A stretch of 9,425 nucleotides of DNA from Bacteroidota bacterium (GTDB lineage: Bacteria > Bacteroidota > Ignavibacteria > UBA10030 > SZUA-254). The notes under the pieces were generated by a model, which ran no database searches, had not been told where the DNA came from, and saw only the letters and a program-made list of their open reading frames with translations. The stretch is taken from assembly GCA_004322375.1 (NCBI GenBank), contig SCUC01000283.1, forward strand, positions 1 through 9,425, given 5' to 3'. Position 1 is the first letter of the stretch. Every line of letters begins with the position of its first letter. A program made the translations under genes and the position numbers. Of the stretch, positions 1 to 5,528 are shown piece after piece.

Positions 1-11
1 GTATCATGTTA

Positions 12-60
12 TCCCTGAGGGAATTTTTTCAAAAACCCTGAAAGGGGTGAAATGATTATA
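12..60. repeat. CCCTGA-type palindromic repeat, degenerate copies
   Basis: Two closely spaced short palindromes are visible: TCCCTGAGGGA at 12-22 and CCCTGAAAGGG at 36-46. The second is followed by GTGAAATGATTATAG. Phrases of the form 'CCCTGAAAGGGGTGAAATGATTATAG' are, from memory, common in intergenic repeat tracts of Bacteroidota and relatives. A short frame is open from base 2 to a stop at 53-55, but it would simply be a translation of the repeat, so I do not call a partial gene. The repeat may continue to the left of the window. Confidence 0.4.
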
Positions 61-249
61 GGAAGCTTCACGGTGGCATCATTTTTTAGGGCGGCGCATA
101 AAGTGGATGATTTAAGTTTTTGTTTTGGAGCATAATGTGTTCCCCTTCAATTATCAAGCCAAAGTCTCCTCCGTTCAAACCTTTCCATAAAATATTTCTT
201 AGTATAATCTTTCATTACATCATGTCAGAAAATTTTCATAATTTTTTAC
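61..249. other. gene-less AT-rich left flank
   Basis: No reading frame here looks like a gene on either strand, and I see no tRNA or terminator. It lies between the palindromic repeat at the left edge and the nrdJ promoter. The last 70 bases before the promoter are strongly AT-rich, which suits a promoter upstream region. Confidence 0.5.
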
Positions 250-280
250 TTGACTTCCTGCCGATAAGTCTATATATTTG
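250..280 (+). promoter_or_regulatory. predicted nrdJ promoter, Bacteroidota type
   Basis: TTG at 250-252 (within CTTGAC) is followed after 20 nt by TATATTTG at 273-280, a perfect match to the Bacteroidota -7 element TAnnTTTG with the expected spacing from the -33 element. Transcription would begin near 286-288, leaving a leader of roughly 250 nt before the nrdJ start codon. No better promoter is visible closer to the gene. The -7 element is overlapped by CTATATATTT, which resembles an NrdR box core. Confidence 0.65.
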
Positions 281-286
281 ACACAC

Positions 287-535
287 TGATTTCGTACTCA
301 GCTAAGTTGAACGTTATCTCAGGTTTTTGAAAAAATATGTTCTCTCACGCCTAACAAGCAGGGAACTTGTTTCGTTCTGGGGAATATCAAGATTCTGTCC
401 TTTTTTTGCCGGGGTAGGCAAGGAGACGATGGAATGTTTTTTCATAAAAAATCCTGCCAACGTTGACCTTAACCGAGTAATGGTATCAATGAACAATTCA
501 TATTCATTATTCGTTTATATATAGGAGATTTTTTG
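287..535 (+). promoter_or_regulatory. long nrdJ 5' leader with hairpins and a possible attenuator
   Basis: This would be the untranslated leader of nrdJ if the promoter at 250-280 is used. It contains a 6-bp hairpin with arms AACAAG (353-358) and CTTGTT (366-371). It also holds an imperfect stem from GGGGAAT (379-385) to ATTC-TG-TCC (392-400), with one G-U pair and a 2-nt bulge, followed directly by seven T residues (401-407), the layout of a weak intrinsic terminator. I could not match it to the cobalamin riboswitch or another known leader class. A TTG-initiated frame of 65 codons (327-524) ends inside the nrdJ ribosome-binding site, but its product is unrecognised and I do not call it a gene. 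Confidence 0.35.
523..527 (+). promoter_or_regulatory. nrdJ ribosome-binding site
   Basis: AGGAG lies 8 nt before ATG at 536. An in-frame TTG stands immediately before it at 533, but the spacing and codon preference favour the ATG. This is the clearest Shine-Dalgarno sequence in the window. Confidence 0.75.
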
Positions 536-3316
536 ATGGCACAATCAGGAACAATTCATATTGATACTGAGGCAACAGGTTCGGTTCATGCTGTAGAAAC
601 GAGTGAATTACCCTCACCTTTGAATTTAGAGCATAAAGAGCGTAGTCATGGACTAACCTTCCGTCGTTTTTTTACGAAGAAAGGAATACATCCCTTTACT
701 CAGTTAGAGTGGGAAAAACGAACCGCTTCGATCACGAATGAGCGGGGCGAAGTAATTTTTGAACAAAAAGATGTTGAAGTTCCCAAAACGTGGTCAATGA
801 CTGCAACGAATATCGTTGTTTCTAAATACTTCCACGGAAAAATGGGAACGCCGGAACGCGAGCATAGCGTAAAGCAATTAGTTGACCGCGTTGCGCGTAC
901 GATGACGGAATGGGGCTGGAACGGAAAATACTTTGCAAGCGAGGAAGATGCAGAGACCTTCTACAATGAACTTACATTTCTTCTTGTTAATCAATACATG
1001 TCGTTCAATAGCCCGGTATGGTTCAATGTTGGGGTGGAAGAGAAACCTCAATGCTCTGCGTGCTTTATCAATTCCGTGAAAGATACGATGGATTCAATTC
1101 TGGAGCTTGCTAAGACCGAAGGTCGGTTGTTCAAGTTTGGCTCCGGAACGGGTTCAAATTTATCAACGCTGCGTTCATCGCAGGAAGGACTTTCGAGCGG
1201 AGGCACAGCATCCGGTCCTGTTTCGTTCATGAAAGGATATGATGCGTTTGCCGGAGTAATTAAATCCGGCGGTAAAACTCGCCGCGCCGCGAAAATGGTA
1301 ATCTTAAATGCCGACCACCCTGATATTCGCGAGTTCATTCACTGCAAAGCGGATGAAGAGAAAAAAGCGTGGGCGTTGATAGAAGCCGGCTACAACGGCG
1401 GGTTCAATGTTCCCGGCGGCGCGTACGATTCGATCGCGTATCAGAACGCGAACCACTCAGTCCGCGTCACAGATGAATTCATGCGTTCGGTGGTTGATGA
1501 CAAACCCTGGCATACCAAGGCTGTGCTCGACAAGAAAACTGTCGGAACATTTCGTGCGCGGGACTTGATGAAAGAAATTGCTGAAGCCGCCTGGTTGTGC
1601 GGCGATCCCGGCGTACAATTTCACTCAACGATTAATGCCTGGCATACCTGCTCGAACACTGCCCCGATTAACGCTTCCAACCCGTGCAGTGAATATATGT
1701 TCCTCGACGATACGGCATGCAATCTTGCATCGCTCAACTTGATGAAGTTCAGAAATGCCGACGGTGAATTCGACGTGGAGTCGTTCTGTCACGCAGTTAC
1801 GATTACTATCACTGCGCAGGAATTTGAAGTTGATAATGCAAGCTACCCAACACCTGCAATTATGCAAAACAGCTTTGATTATCGTCCGTTAGGGTTGGGA
1901 TATGCAAATCTCGGAGCGGTACTGCTTGCACGAGGCTTGCCATACGATAGCATCGAAGGAAGAGCGTACTCAGCCGCTATCACAGCATTGATGTGTGGAC
2001 AGGCATACAAACAATCGGCTATTATTGCAAAAGAAGTCGGCACATTTAAGGGATTTCCTGCCAATAGAGAGCCAATGCTCAGAGTAATGAAAATGCACGG
2101 GCTAGCAGCAGACAAAATTGAAGACCGCTACGTGCCTACGGATTTACTCACTTCAGCACGCAAGGTATGGGACGATGCGTACGCGTTGGGCAGGGAATAT
2201 GGCTTTAGAAATTCTCAAGCGACCGTCCTAGCGCCCACCGGCACCATCGGCTTTATGATGGATTGCGACACGACGGGCGTTGAACCGGATATCGCTCTTG
2301 TGAAATATAAGAAGCTTGTTGGCGGCGGCTTGATGAAGATCGTCAATAATACTGTTCCTCTTGCATTGAAGAAGCTTGGCTATATAGATGAACAGATTGA
2401 ACATATCATGGCGTACATAGATAAGAATGATACCATCGAAGGCGCGCCGCATCTCAAGGAAGAGCATTTACCGGTGTTCGATTGCGCGTTCAAGCCGGCG
2501 AAAGGCGCACGTTCGATTCACTACATAGGACATGTGCAGATGATGGCTTCGGTACAGCCGTTTCTTTCCGGTGCAATTTCCAAGACTGTGAATATGCCGC
2601 ATGAAGCAACGCCTGAAGAAATTTCCAACACGTATATTGAAGCGTGGAGACTCGGCTTAAAATCAATTGCAATCTACCGCGACGGCTGCAAACGCACACA
2701 GCCGTTAAGCACAAGCCTTGACCAGATTGCCGGTGAAATTAAACCCCATGCTGTCCGCCGCAGGTTGCCCGATGAACGACAGGCGGTTACGCACAAGTTT
2801 TCTGTCGCAGGACATGAGGGATATATCACCGTCGGGTTGTATGAAGATAACACGCCGGGAGAGATATTTATCACGATGTCGAAAGAAGGCTCCACGATTT
2901 CCGGCTTGATGGATGCATTCGCCACGTCGGTTTCGATGGCATTTCAGTATGGAGTTCCGCTCCGGGTGCTTGTTGAGAAATTCTCGCACATGCGATTTGA
3001 GCCGAGCGGCTTCACCAACAATAAAGATATTCCCATCGCGAAATCGGTTCTCGATTATATTTTCCGGTGGTTGGGGAAGAAGTTCCTTCCCCCTGATGAA
3101 ATACCCGCGAACATTGAAGAGCATGTGGAAATGGCGGTAGTTGGCGCTCTATCGAATAAAGAGATTTCTGTCGCGATGCAGGTCGAGCGGAAGGAACACG
3201 AAGTCTATCGCATGCAATCCGATGCGCCTCCCTGTCACGAGTGCGGAAGCATTATGGTACGGAATGGCGCATGTTACAAGTGCTTGAATTGCGGTTCGAC
3301 GAGCGGTTGCTCTTAA
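536..3316 (+). CDS. nrdJ: adenosylcobalamin-dependent ribonucleotide reductase (class II)
   Basis: Reduces ribonucleotides to 2'-deoxyribonucleotides for DNA synthesis in the cytoplasm, with coenzyme B12 generating the thiyl radical, so no oxygen-dependent NrdB partner is needed. Numbering from ATG 536 (926 aa): the SACF cysteine C176 (C173 lies three residues earlier) and C395 fit the redox pair; N382, C384 and E386 in NPCSE fit the radical-site triad, with C384 the thiyl cysteine; APTGTIG at 566-572 is the conserved substrate-phosphate loop. The spacing of 11 from radical to second redox cysteine is as I recall it for Thermotoga NrdJ. A TSCPD domain lies at about 760-870. The C-terminus is a cysteine-rich zinc-ribbon tail (C900, C903, C913, C916, C919, C925), as in the NrdJ-Z type. 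There is no N-terminal ATP-cone. The gene is full length, begins after a good ribosome-binding site and ends before a strong terminator, so it is probably monocistronic. Confidence 0.97.
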   Translation: MAQSGTIHIDTEATGSVHAVETSELPSPLNLEHKERSHGLTFRRFFTKKGIHPFTQLEWEKRTASITNERGEVIFEQKDVEVPKTWSMTATNIVVSKYFHGKMGTPEREHSVKQLVDRVARTMTEWGWNGKYFASEEDAETFYNELTFLLVNQYMSFNSPVWFNVGVEEKPQCSACFINSVKDTMDSILELAKTEGRLFKFGSGTGSNLSTLRSSQEGLSSGGTASGPVSFMKGYDAFAGVIKSGGKTRRAAKMVILNADHPDIREFIHCKADEEKKAWALIEAGYNGGFNVPGGAYDSIAYQNANHSVRVTDEFMRSVVDDKPWHTKAVLDKKTVGTFRARDLMKEIAEAAWLCGDPGVQFHSTINAWHTCSNTAPINASNPCSEYMFLDDTACNLASLNLMKFRNADGEFDVESFCHAVTITITAQEFEVDNASYPTPAIMQNSFDYRPLGLGYANLGAVLLARGLPYDSIEGRAYSAAITALMCGQAYKQSAIIAKEVGTFKGFPANREPMLRVMKMHGLAADKIEDRYVPTDLLTSARKVWDDAYALGREYGFRNSQATVLAPTGTIGFMMDCDTTGVEPDIALVKYKKLVGGGLMKIVNNTVPLALKKLGYIDEQIEHIMAYIDKNDTIEGAPHLKEEHLPVFDCAFKPAKGARSIHYIGHVQMMASVQPFLSGAISKTVNMPHEATPEEISNTYIEAWRLGLKSIAIYRDGCKRTQPLSTSLDQIAGEIKPHAVRRRLPDERQAVTHKFSVAGHEGYITVGLYEDNTPGEIFITMSKEGSTISGLMDAFATSVSMAFQYGVPLRVLVEKFSHMRFEPSGFTNNKDIPIAKSVLDYIFRWLGKKFLPPDEIPANIEEHVEMAVVGALSNKEISVAMQVERKEHEVYRMQSDAPPCHECGSIMVRNGACYKCLNCGSTSGCS

Positions 3317-3415
3317 TGCTCTCTACGACATGAACATTAAACATTACGTTCATGCTTTGTTACAACTTGCGGAGGGGCATGGGCGCAGAGGTGCGGAAGA
3401 GATGATGTAAGTATC

Positions 3416-3460
3416 AAGGCACAACATTATGCTATATCGGTGTTGTGCCTTTTCTTTTTT
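3416..3460 (+). terminator. intrinsic terminator after nrdJ
   Basis: A perfect 11-bp inverted repeat (AAGGCACAACA at 3416-3426, TGTTGTGCCTT at 3441-3451) encloses a 14-nt loop and runs into TTTTCTTTTTT. It is about 100 nt past the nrdJ stop and separates nrdJ from the next gene. The stem is symmetric, but the T-run lies only on the plus-strand 3' side, giving the orientation. Confidence 0.88.
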
Positions 3461-3555
3461 AATTTTTGACATTTGAGAAACTTTTTGCATTTCTTGAACG
3501 TATATTACAGCATCCCGCTTCACGGGACATTTTCAATTTTGCAATGGTTGTAACG

Positions 3556-4341
3556 ATGAATAAAATATTTAAAGTAGATGCCTTCACAAACAAAAAATTC
3601 GGGGGCAGCCCTGCCGCGGTATGCTTCCTGAATGAACCTGCCGATGAGAAGTGGATGCAATCCATTGCTCGAGAGATGAACCTTTCCGAAACTGCCTTTC
3701 TTGTTCCCCAAAGAAACGGCTACGATCTCCGGTGGTTCACCCCGACTGTAGAAGTAGATTTATGCGGTCATGCAACGTTAGCAAGCGCGCATGTGTTGTA
3801 TGAAACGGGAAATGTCAATTCTGGAGAAACCATTATTTTCCATACGAAGAGCGGGTATTTGCAGGCACAGAAGAACGGGGAGTGGATTGAGCTTGATTTC
3901 CCTGCGCTTACTGAAGAACCGGTAACTCTTCTTCCTCCAATTTCTATGGCATTAGGGGTAACAGCTGTTTATGCGGGAATGAACAAGTTTGATTATTTGA
4001 TTGAAGTGGAATCGGAAAAAATTGTTCGCGCAATGAAACCGGATTTTAATATTCTCAGGGCGTTGCCCTATAGGGGTGTGATTGTTACCGCTAAATCCGA
4101 CATGCCAGAATATGATTTTGTGTCGCGGTTTTTCGCTCCCTCGTGCGGAATTGATGAAGACCCCGTAACAGGCTCTACACATTGCTGTCTTGCGCCGTAC
4201 TGGAGCAAGAAGCTAGGAAAATCCACCTTCATGGCGTATCAGGCATCCGATAGGGGAGGGGTGCTGAGGCTTGAACTGAAAGGCGACCGCGTGTTGATTG
4301 GCGGTCAAGCGGTTACGGTGCTGAGGGGAGAACTTGTTTGA
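3556..4341 (+). CDS. PhzF-family isomerase
   Basis: Member of the PhzF/YddE fold family, which includes the phenazine-pathway isomerase PhzF and many uncharacterised isomerases or epimerases; the substrate here cannot be told. The product is 261 aa. The N-terminus KVDAFTNKKFGGSPAAV is the family signature. The catalytic glutamate falls at E45 (NLSETAF), the same number as in PhzF, which supports ATG 3556 over the in-frame codons at 3466 (TTG) and 3544 (ATG). GHAT (G71-T74) and DPVTGSTH (202-209) are the other conserved motifs. No Shine-Dalgarno is visible. A small GC hairpin (TCCCG 3513-3517 with CGGGA 3523-3527) lies in the leader. The gene follows the nrdJ terminator and has no phenazine genes nearby, so a role in phenazine synthesis is not suggested. 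Confidence 0.9.
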   Translation: MNKIFKVDAFTNKKFGGSPAAVCFLNEPADEKWMQSIAREMNLSETAFLVPQRNGYDLRWFTPTVEVDLCGHATLASAHVLYETGNVNSGETIIFHTKSGYLQAQKNGEWIELDFPALTEEPVTLLPPISMALGVTAVYAGMNKFDYLIEVESEKIVRAMKPDFNILRALPYRGVIVTAKSDMPEYDFVSRFFAPSCGIDEDPVTGSTHCCLAPYWSKKLGKSTFMAYQASDRGGVLRLELKGDRVLIGGQAVTVLRGELV

Positions 4342-4566
4342 TTGCTGAATTCTGATTGCTGATTTGAGATATGAGATATGTGATGTGAGTCCGTTTCCTG
4401 TGAGCAGTGGGCGGTGAGCGGTGGGCAGTGAGCATAGAGCATAGAGCGGAGAGTAGAAAACAAAGAGCCAAGAATCCGCCTACGGCGAGATCTTCGCTTC
4501 GCTGCGACAAAGAACGAAGCACCAAGTACAAAGTACGTCACTGTACCTAATGACGAATGACCAATG
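4342..4566. repeat. word-like quasi-repetitive spacer
   Basis: This spacer is built from short, slightly varied words rather than exact repeats: TGATTGCTGA variants, then GATATGAGATATGTGATG, then GTGAGCAGTGGGCGGTGAGC variants, CATAGAGCATAGAGCGGAG, ACAAAGAACGAA, AAGTACAAAGTAC, and AATGACGAATGACCAATGA. Exact 10-12-mers recur in the spacer at the right end of the window: TGTGATGTGAGT at 4379-4390 and 9294-9305; ACAAAGAACGAA at 4507-4518, inverted at 9338-9349; TACAAAGTAC at 4527-4536, inverted at 9327-9336. Reading frames through it are low-complexity and not genes. Its function is unknown. Confidence 0.75.
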
Positions 4567-4586
4567 AAAAATTATTTTTTACTTTT

Positions 4587-4594
4587 TATTTTTG
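4587..4594 (+). promoter_or_regulatory. possible -7 element before ybjQ
   Basis: TATTTTTG fits the Bacteroidota -7 consensus TAnnTTTG and lies 25 nt before the ybjQ start. No -33 TTG is present at the right distance and the stretch is T-rich, so a chance match is quite possible. Confidence 0.25.
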
Positions 4595-4619
4595 AGTTTT
4601 TACTTGAAAGAAGGAAGCC

Positions 4620-4934
4620 ATGTTAATAATAACAACACCAAGCATCGAAGGAAAACAGATTAAGCGGTATTACGGTGTCGTTTCGGGAGAGGCGATACTG
4701 GGAGCGAATATCTTTCGCGATTTTTTTGCCGGCATTCGGGATATTGTCGGCGGACGCTCTGCCGCGTACGAGAATGAATTGCGTGAAGCAAAAAACATTG
4801 CTATGCAGGAAATGAGTATGCAGGCGCAACAGATGGGCGCAAATGCCATCGTCGGCGTTGACCTTGATTATGAAACAGTCGGGCAATCTATGCTCATGGT
4901 CAGCGCAAGCGGGACAGCAGTGTATTTTGAATAG
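4620..4934 (+). CDS. ybjQ: YbjQ/UPF0145 family protein
   Basis: A 104-aa member of the YbjQ (UPF0145) family, annotated in Pfam as a putative heavy-metal-binding domain. Structures of the family show small oligomeric rings, but no firm biochemical role is established. The match is nearly full length: an N-terminal TTPSIEGKQI strand, the core GEAILGANIFRDFFAGIRDI then VGGRSAAYE at about 23-51, an amphipathic helix rich in Q, M and A, and GANAIVGVDLDYETVG followed by SMLMVSASGTAV near the C-terminus. No signal peptide or membrane segment is seen. AAGGA just before ATG 4620 serves as a tight ribosome-binding site. It has word-like spacer on both sides and no operon partner. Confidence 0.93.
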   Translation: MLIITTPSIEGKQIKRYYGVVSGEAILGANIFRDFFAGIRDIVGGRSAAYENELREAKNIAMQEMSMQAQQMGANAIVGVDLDYETVGQSMLMVSASGTAVYFE

Positions 4935-5020
4935 TTTCCGGTTTACAGTTTTCTGTTTGTAGTTTATCGGTTACAGTTTTTAGGTTACTGTTTTCTGTTT
5001 CCTGTGTTGACCGGGGTGTT
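4935..5020. repeat. word-like spacer built on TTTACAGTTTTCTG units
   Basis: Repeated variants of 'GTTTACAGTTTTCTG' follow one another: GTTTACAGTTTTCTG, TTGTAGTTTATC, GGTTACAGTTTTTAGG, TTACTGTTTTCTG, TTTCCTGTG. GTTTACAGTT at 4941-4950 recurs at 9312-9321. It has the same character as the spacer before ybjQ but uses a different word set. No gene is seen. Confidence 0.65.
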
Positions 5021-5078
5021 GTATTGTTTCCTACCCGATTGTTACTTATGGCCTGATGTTAAGCACTGACCATTTCCA

Positions 5079-5191
5079 CATCGCCGTGAACGACGATGCT
5101 ATTAAAAGCAAGTCGGATAAATCCGACTAACCTGTAAACCAGTCCCGTTTAGGGGACTTGAATGCTGAAGCGTTGTCGTTCACGGCAACGC
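5079..5191. repeat. REP/MITE-like element of four hairpins with long terminal inverted repeats
   Basis: Outer arms 5083-5100 and 5169-5186 are complementary over 18 positions (16 Watson-Crick, two G-U), beginning GCCGTGAACGAC. Each outer arm is also a hairpin by itself: 5079-5098 with loop TGAA and one mismatch, and 5170-5191 as a 9-bp stem with loop TTCA. Between them are two more hairpins, AGTCGGATAAATCCGACT (5111-5128) and AGTCCC/GGGACT (5141-5146, 5153-5158), placed head to head around AACCTGTAAACC. This organisation resembles REP/BIME units mobilised by REP-associated tyrosine transposases or a small MITE, though no transposase is present in the window. Confidence 0.6.
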
Positions 5192-5207
5192 GGGAGTAAT
5201 TTTTTCG

Positions 5208-5284
5208 TGAAAATTGATGAGATGCGTAACACACGTGATGATAAAATGTTATCGTGTTGAGCATAATACTCCTGTCAATTTTCA
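5208..5284. repeat. 77-bp inverted-repeat structure
   Basis: Perfect 10-bp arms TGAAAATTGA (5208-5217) and TCAATTTTCA (5275-5284) enclose a region that can fold further, with AACAC pairing to GTGTT around ATGATAAAATGTTAT. It begins 16 nt after the multi-hairpin element and ends 2 nt before the stop of the 54-aa minus-strand gene. It may act as a bidirectional transcript end, but neither strand has a convincing U-tract after the stem, so I do not call a terminator. Confidence 0.4.
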
Positions 5285-5286
5285 TT

Positions 5287-5451
5287 TTAAGCCGTTCTCT
5301 TTTTCTTCTTAACAAATGATACAATCTTCCTTCCCGATTTCTTTTCTCGCTTTTTAATATCATCAAACATTGCTTTAATATTATTATTAAATTTCGCAGC
5401 GAGTTTTTCGCGAATGGCATCAACTTCTTCTACAATGGGGTCTTTGAACAT
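5287..5451 (-). CDS. small antitoxin-like protein, 54 aa
   Basis: ATG at 5451 to TAA at 5287 encodes a 54-aa product starting MFKDPIVEEVDAIREKLAAK and ending SGRKIVSFVKKKKRTA. The pattern (acidic DPIVEEV-xxIRE start, a helix with aromatic/charged spacing, KKREKKSGRK, then a basic tail) resembles a widespread group of short proteins of the form 'DPIVEEVRxIREE...SGRKVVSLPPKR' that I remember as uncharacterised, antitoxin-like genes in cyanobacteria and Bacteroidota. No toxin follows it; only structured non-coding DNA lies downstream. The 433-aa gene is 77 nt upstream on the same strand. It has no Shine-Dalgarno, but TATCTTTG, a -7-like element, lies just before the ATG, so it may be translated from a leaderless or nearly leaderless mRNA. 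The coding call is fairly confident, the role is not. Confidence 0.72.
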   Translation of the reverse strand: MFKDPIVEEVDAIREKLAAKFNNNIKAMFDDIKKREKKSGRKIVSFVKKKKRTA

Positions 5452-5457
5452 AATAGA

Positions 5458-5465
5458 CAAAGATA
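5458..5465 (-). promoter_or_regulatory. possible -7 element before the 54-aa gene
   Basis: On the minus strand TATCTTTG matches TAnnTTTG and lies 6 nt before the ATG at 5451, so transcription would start at or next to the start codon. No TTG or TTTG is found at the usual -33 distance, which weakens the call. If real, the small gene has its own promoter separate from the 433-aa gene. Confidence 0.35.
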
Positions 5466-5528
5466 CAATGGTTCTTAAGTGTCGTAATAAGACTAAAAAT
5501 CAAACTAACAAGATTTTATAGACATAAC

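Noticed and set aside
408..430. Possible cobalamin riboswitch B12-box (GGCAAGGAGACGATGG)
   Set aside because: Only part of the box resembles the consensus and the other conserved cobalamin riboswitch blocks are not seen upstream.
327..524. 65-codon TTG-initiated frame in the nrdJ leader, ending in the nrdJ ribosome-binding site
   Set aside because: Product has no recognisable motif, a non-ATG start without Shine-Dalgarno, and composition like translated non-coding DNA. Its stop overlapping the AGGAG is suggestive of a leader peptide but not enough.
3466..3555. 30-codon N-terminal extension of the PhzF-family gene from a TTG at 3466
   Set aside because: The extension has no similarity to the family start, and starting at 3556 places the catalytic glutamate at residue 45 as in PhzF. 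The extension also begins at the end of the nrdJ terminator.
5050..5191. Integron attC site or CRISPR repeat as explanation of the palindromes
   Set aside because: No R'/R'' core sites of the attC type flank the stem, no integron gene cassettes are near, and there is no regularly spaced repeat-spacer pattern.
5200..5284. Intrinsic terminator for the 54-aa gene or ybjQ
   Set aside because: The stem arms are AT-rich and far apart, and neither strand has a U-run immediately after a compact GC stem.
5127..5423. 98-codon minus-strand frame
   Set aside because: It runs through the inverted-repeat DNA and overlaps, in another frame, the 54-aa gene whose product looks much more like a protein.
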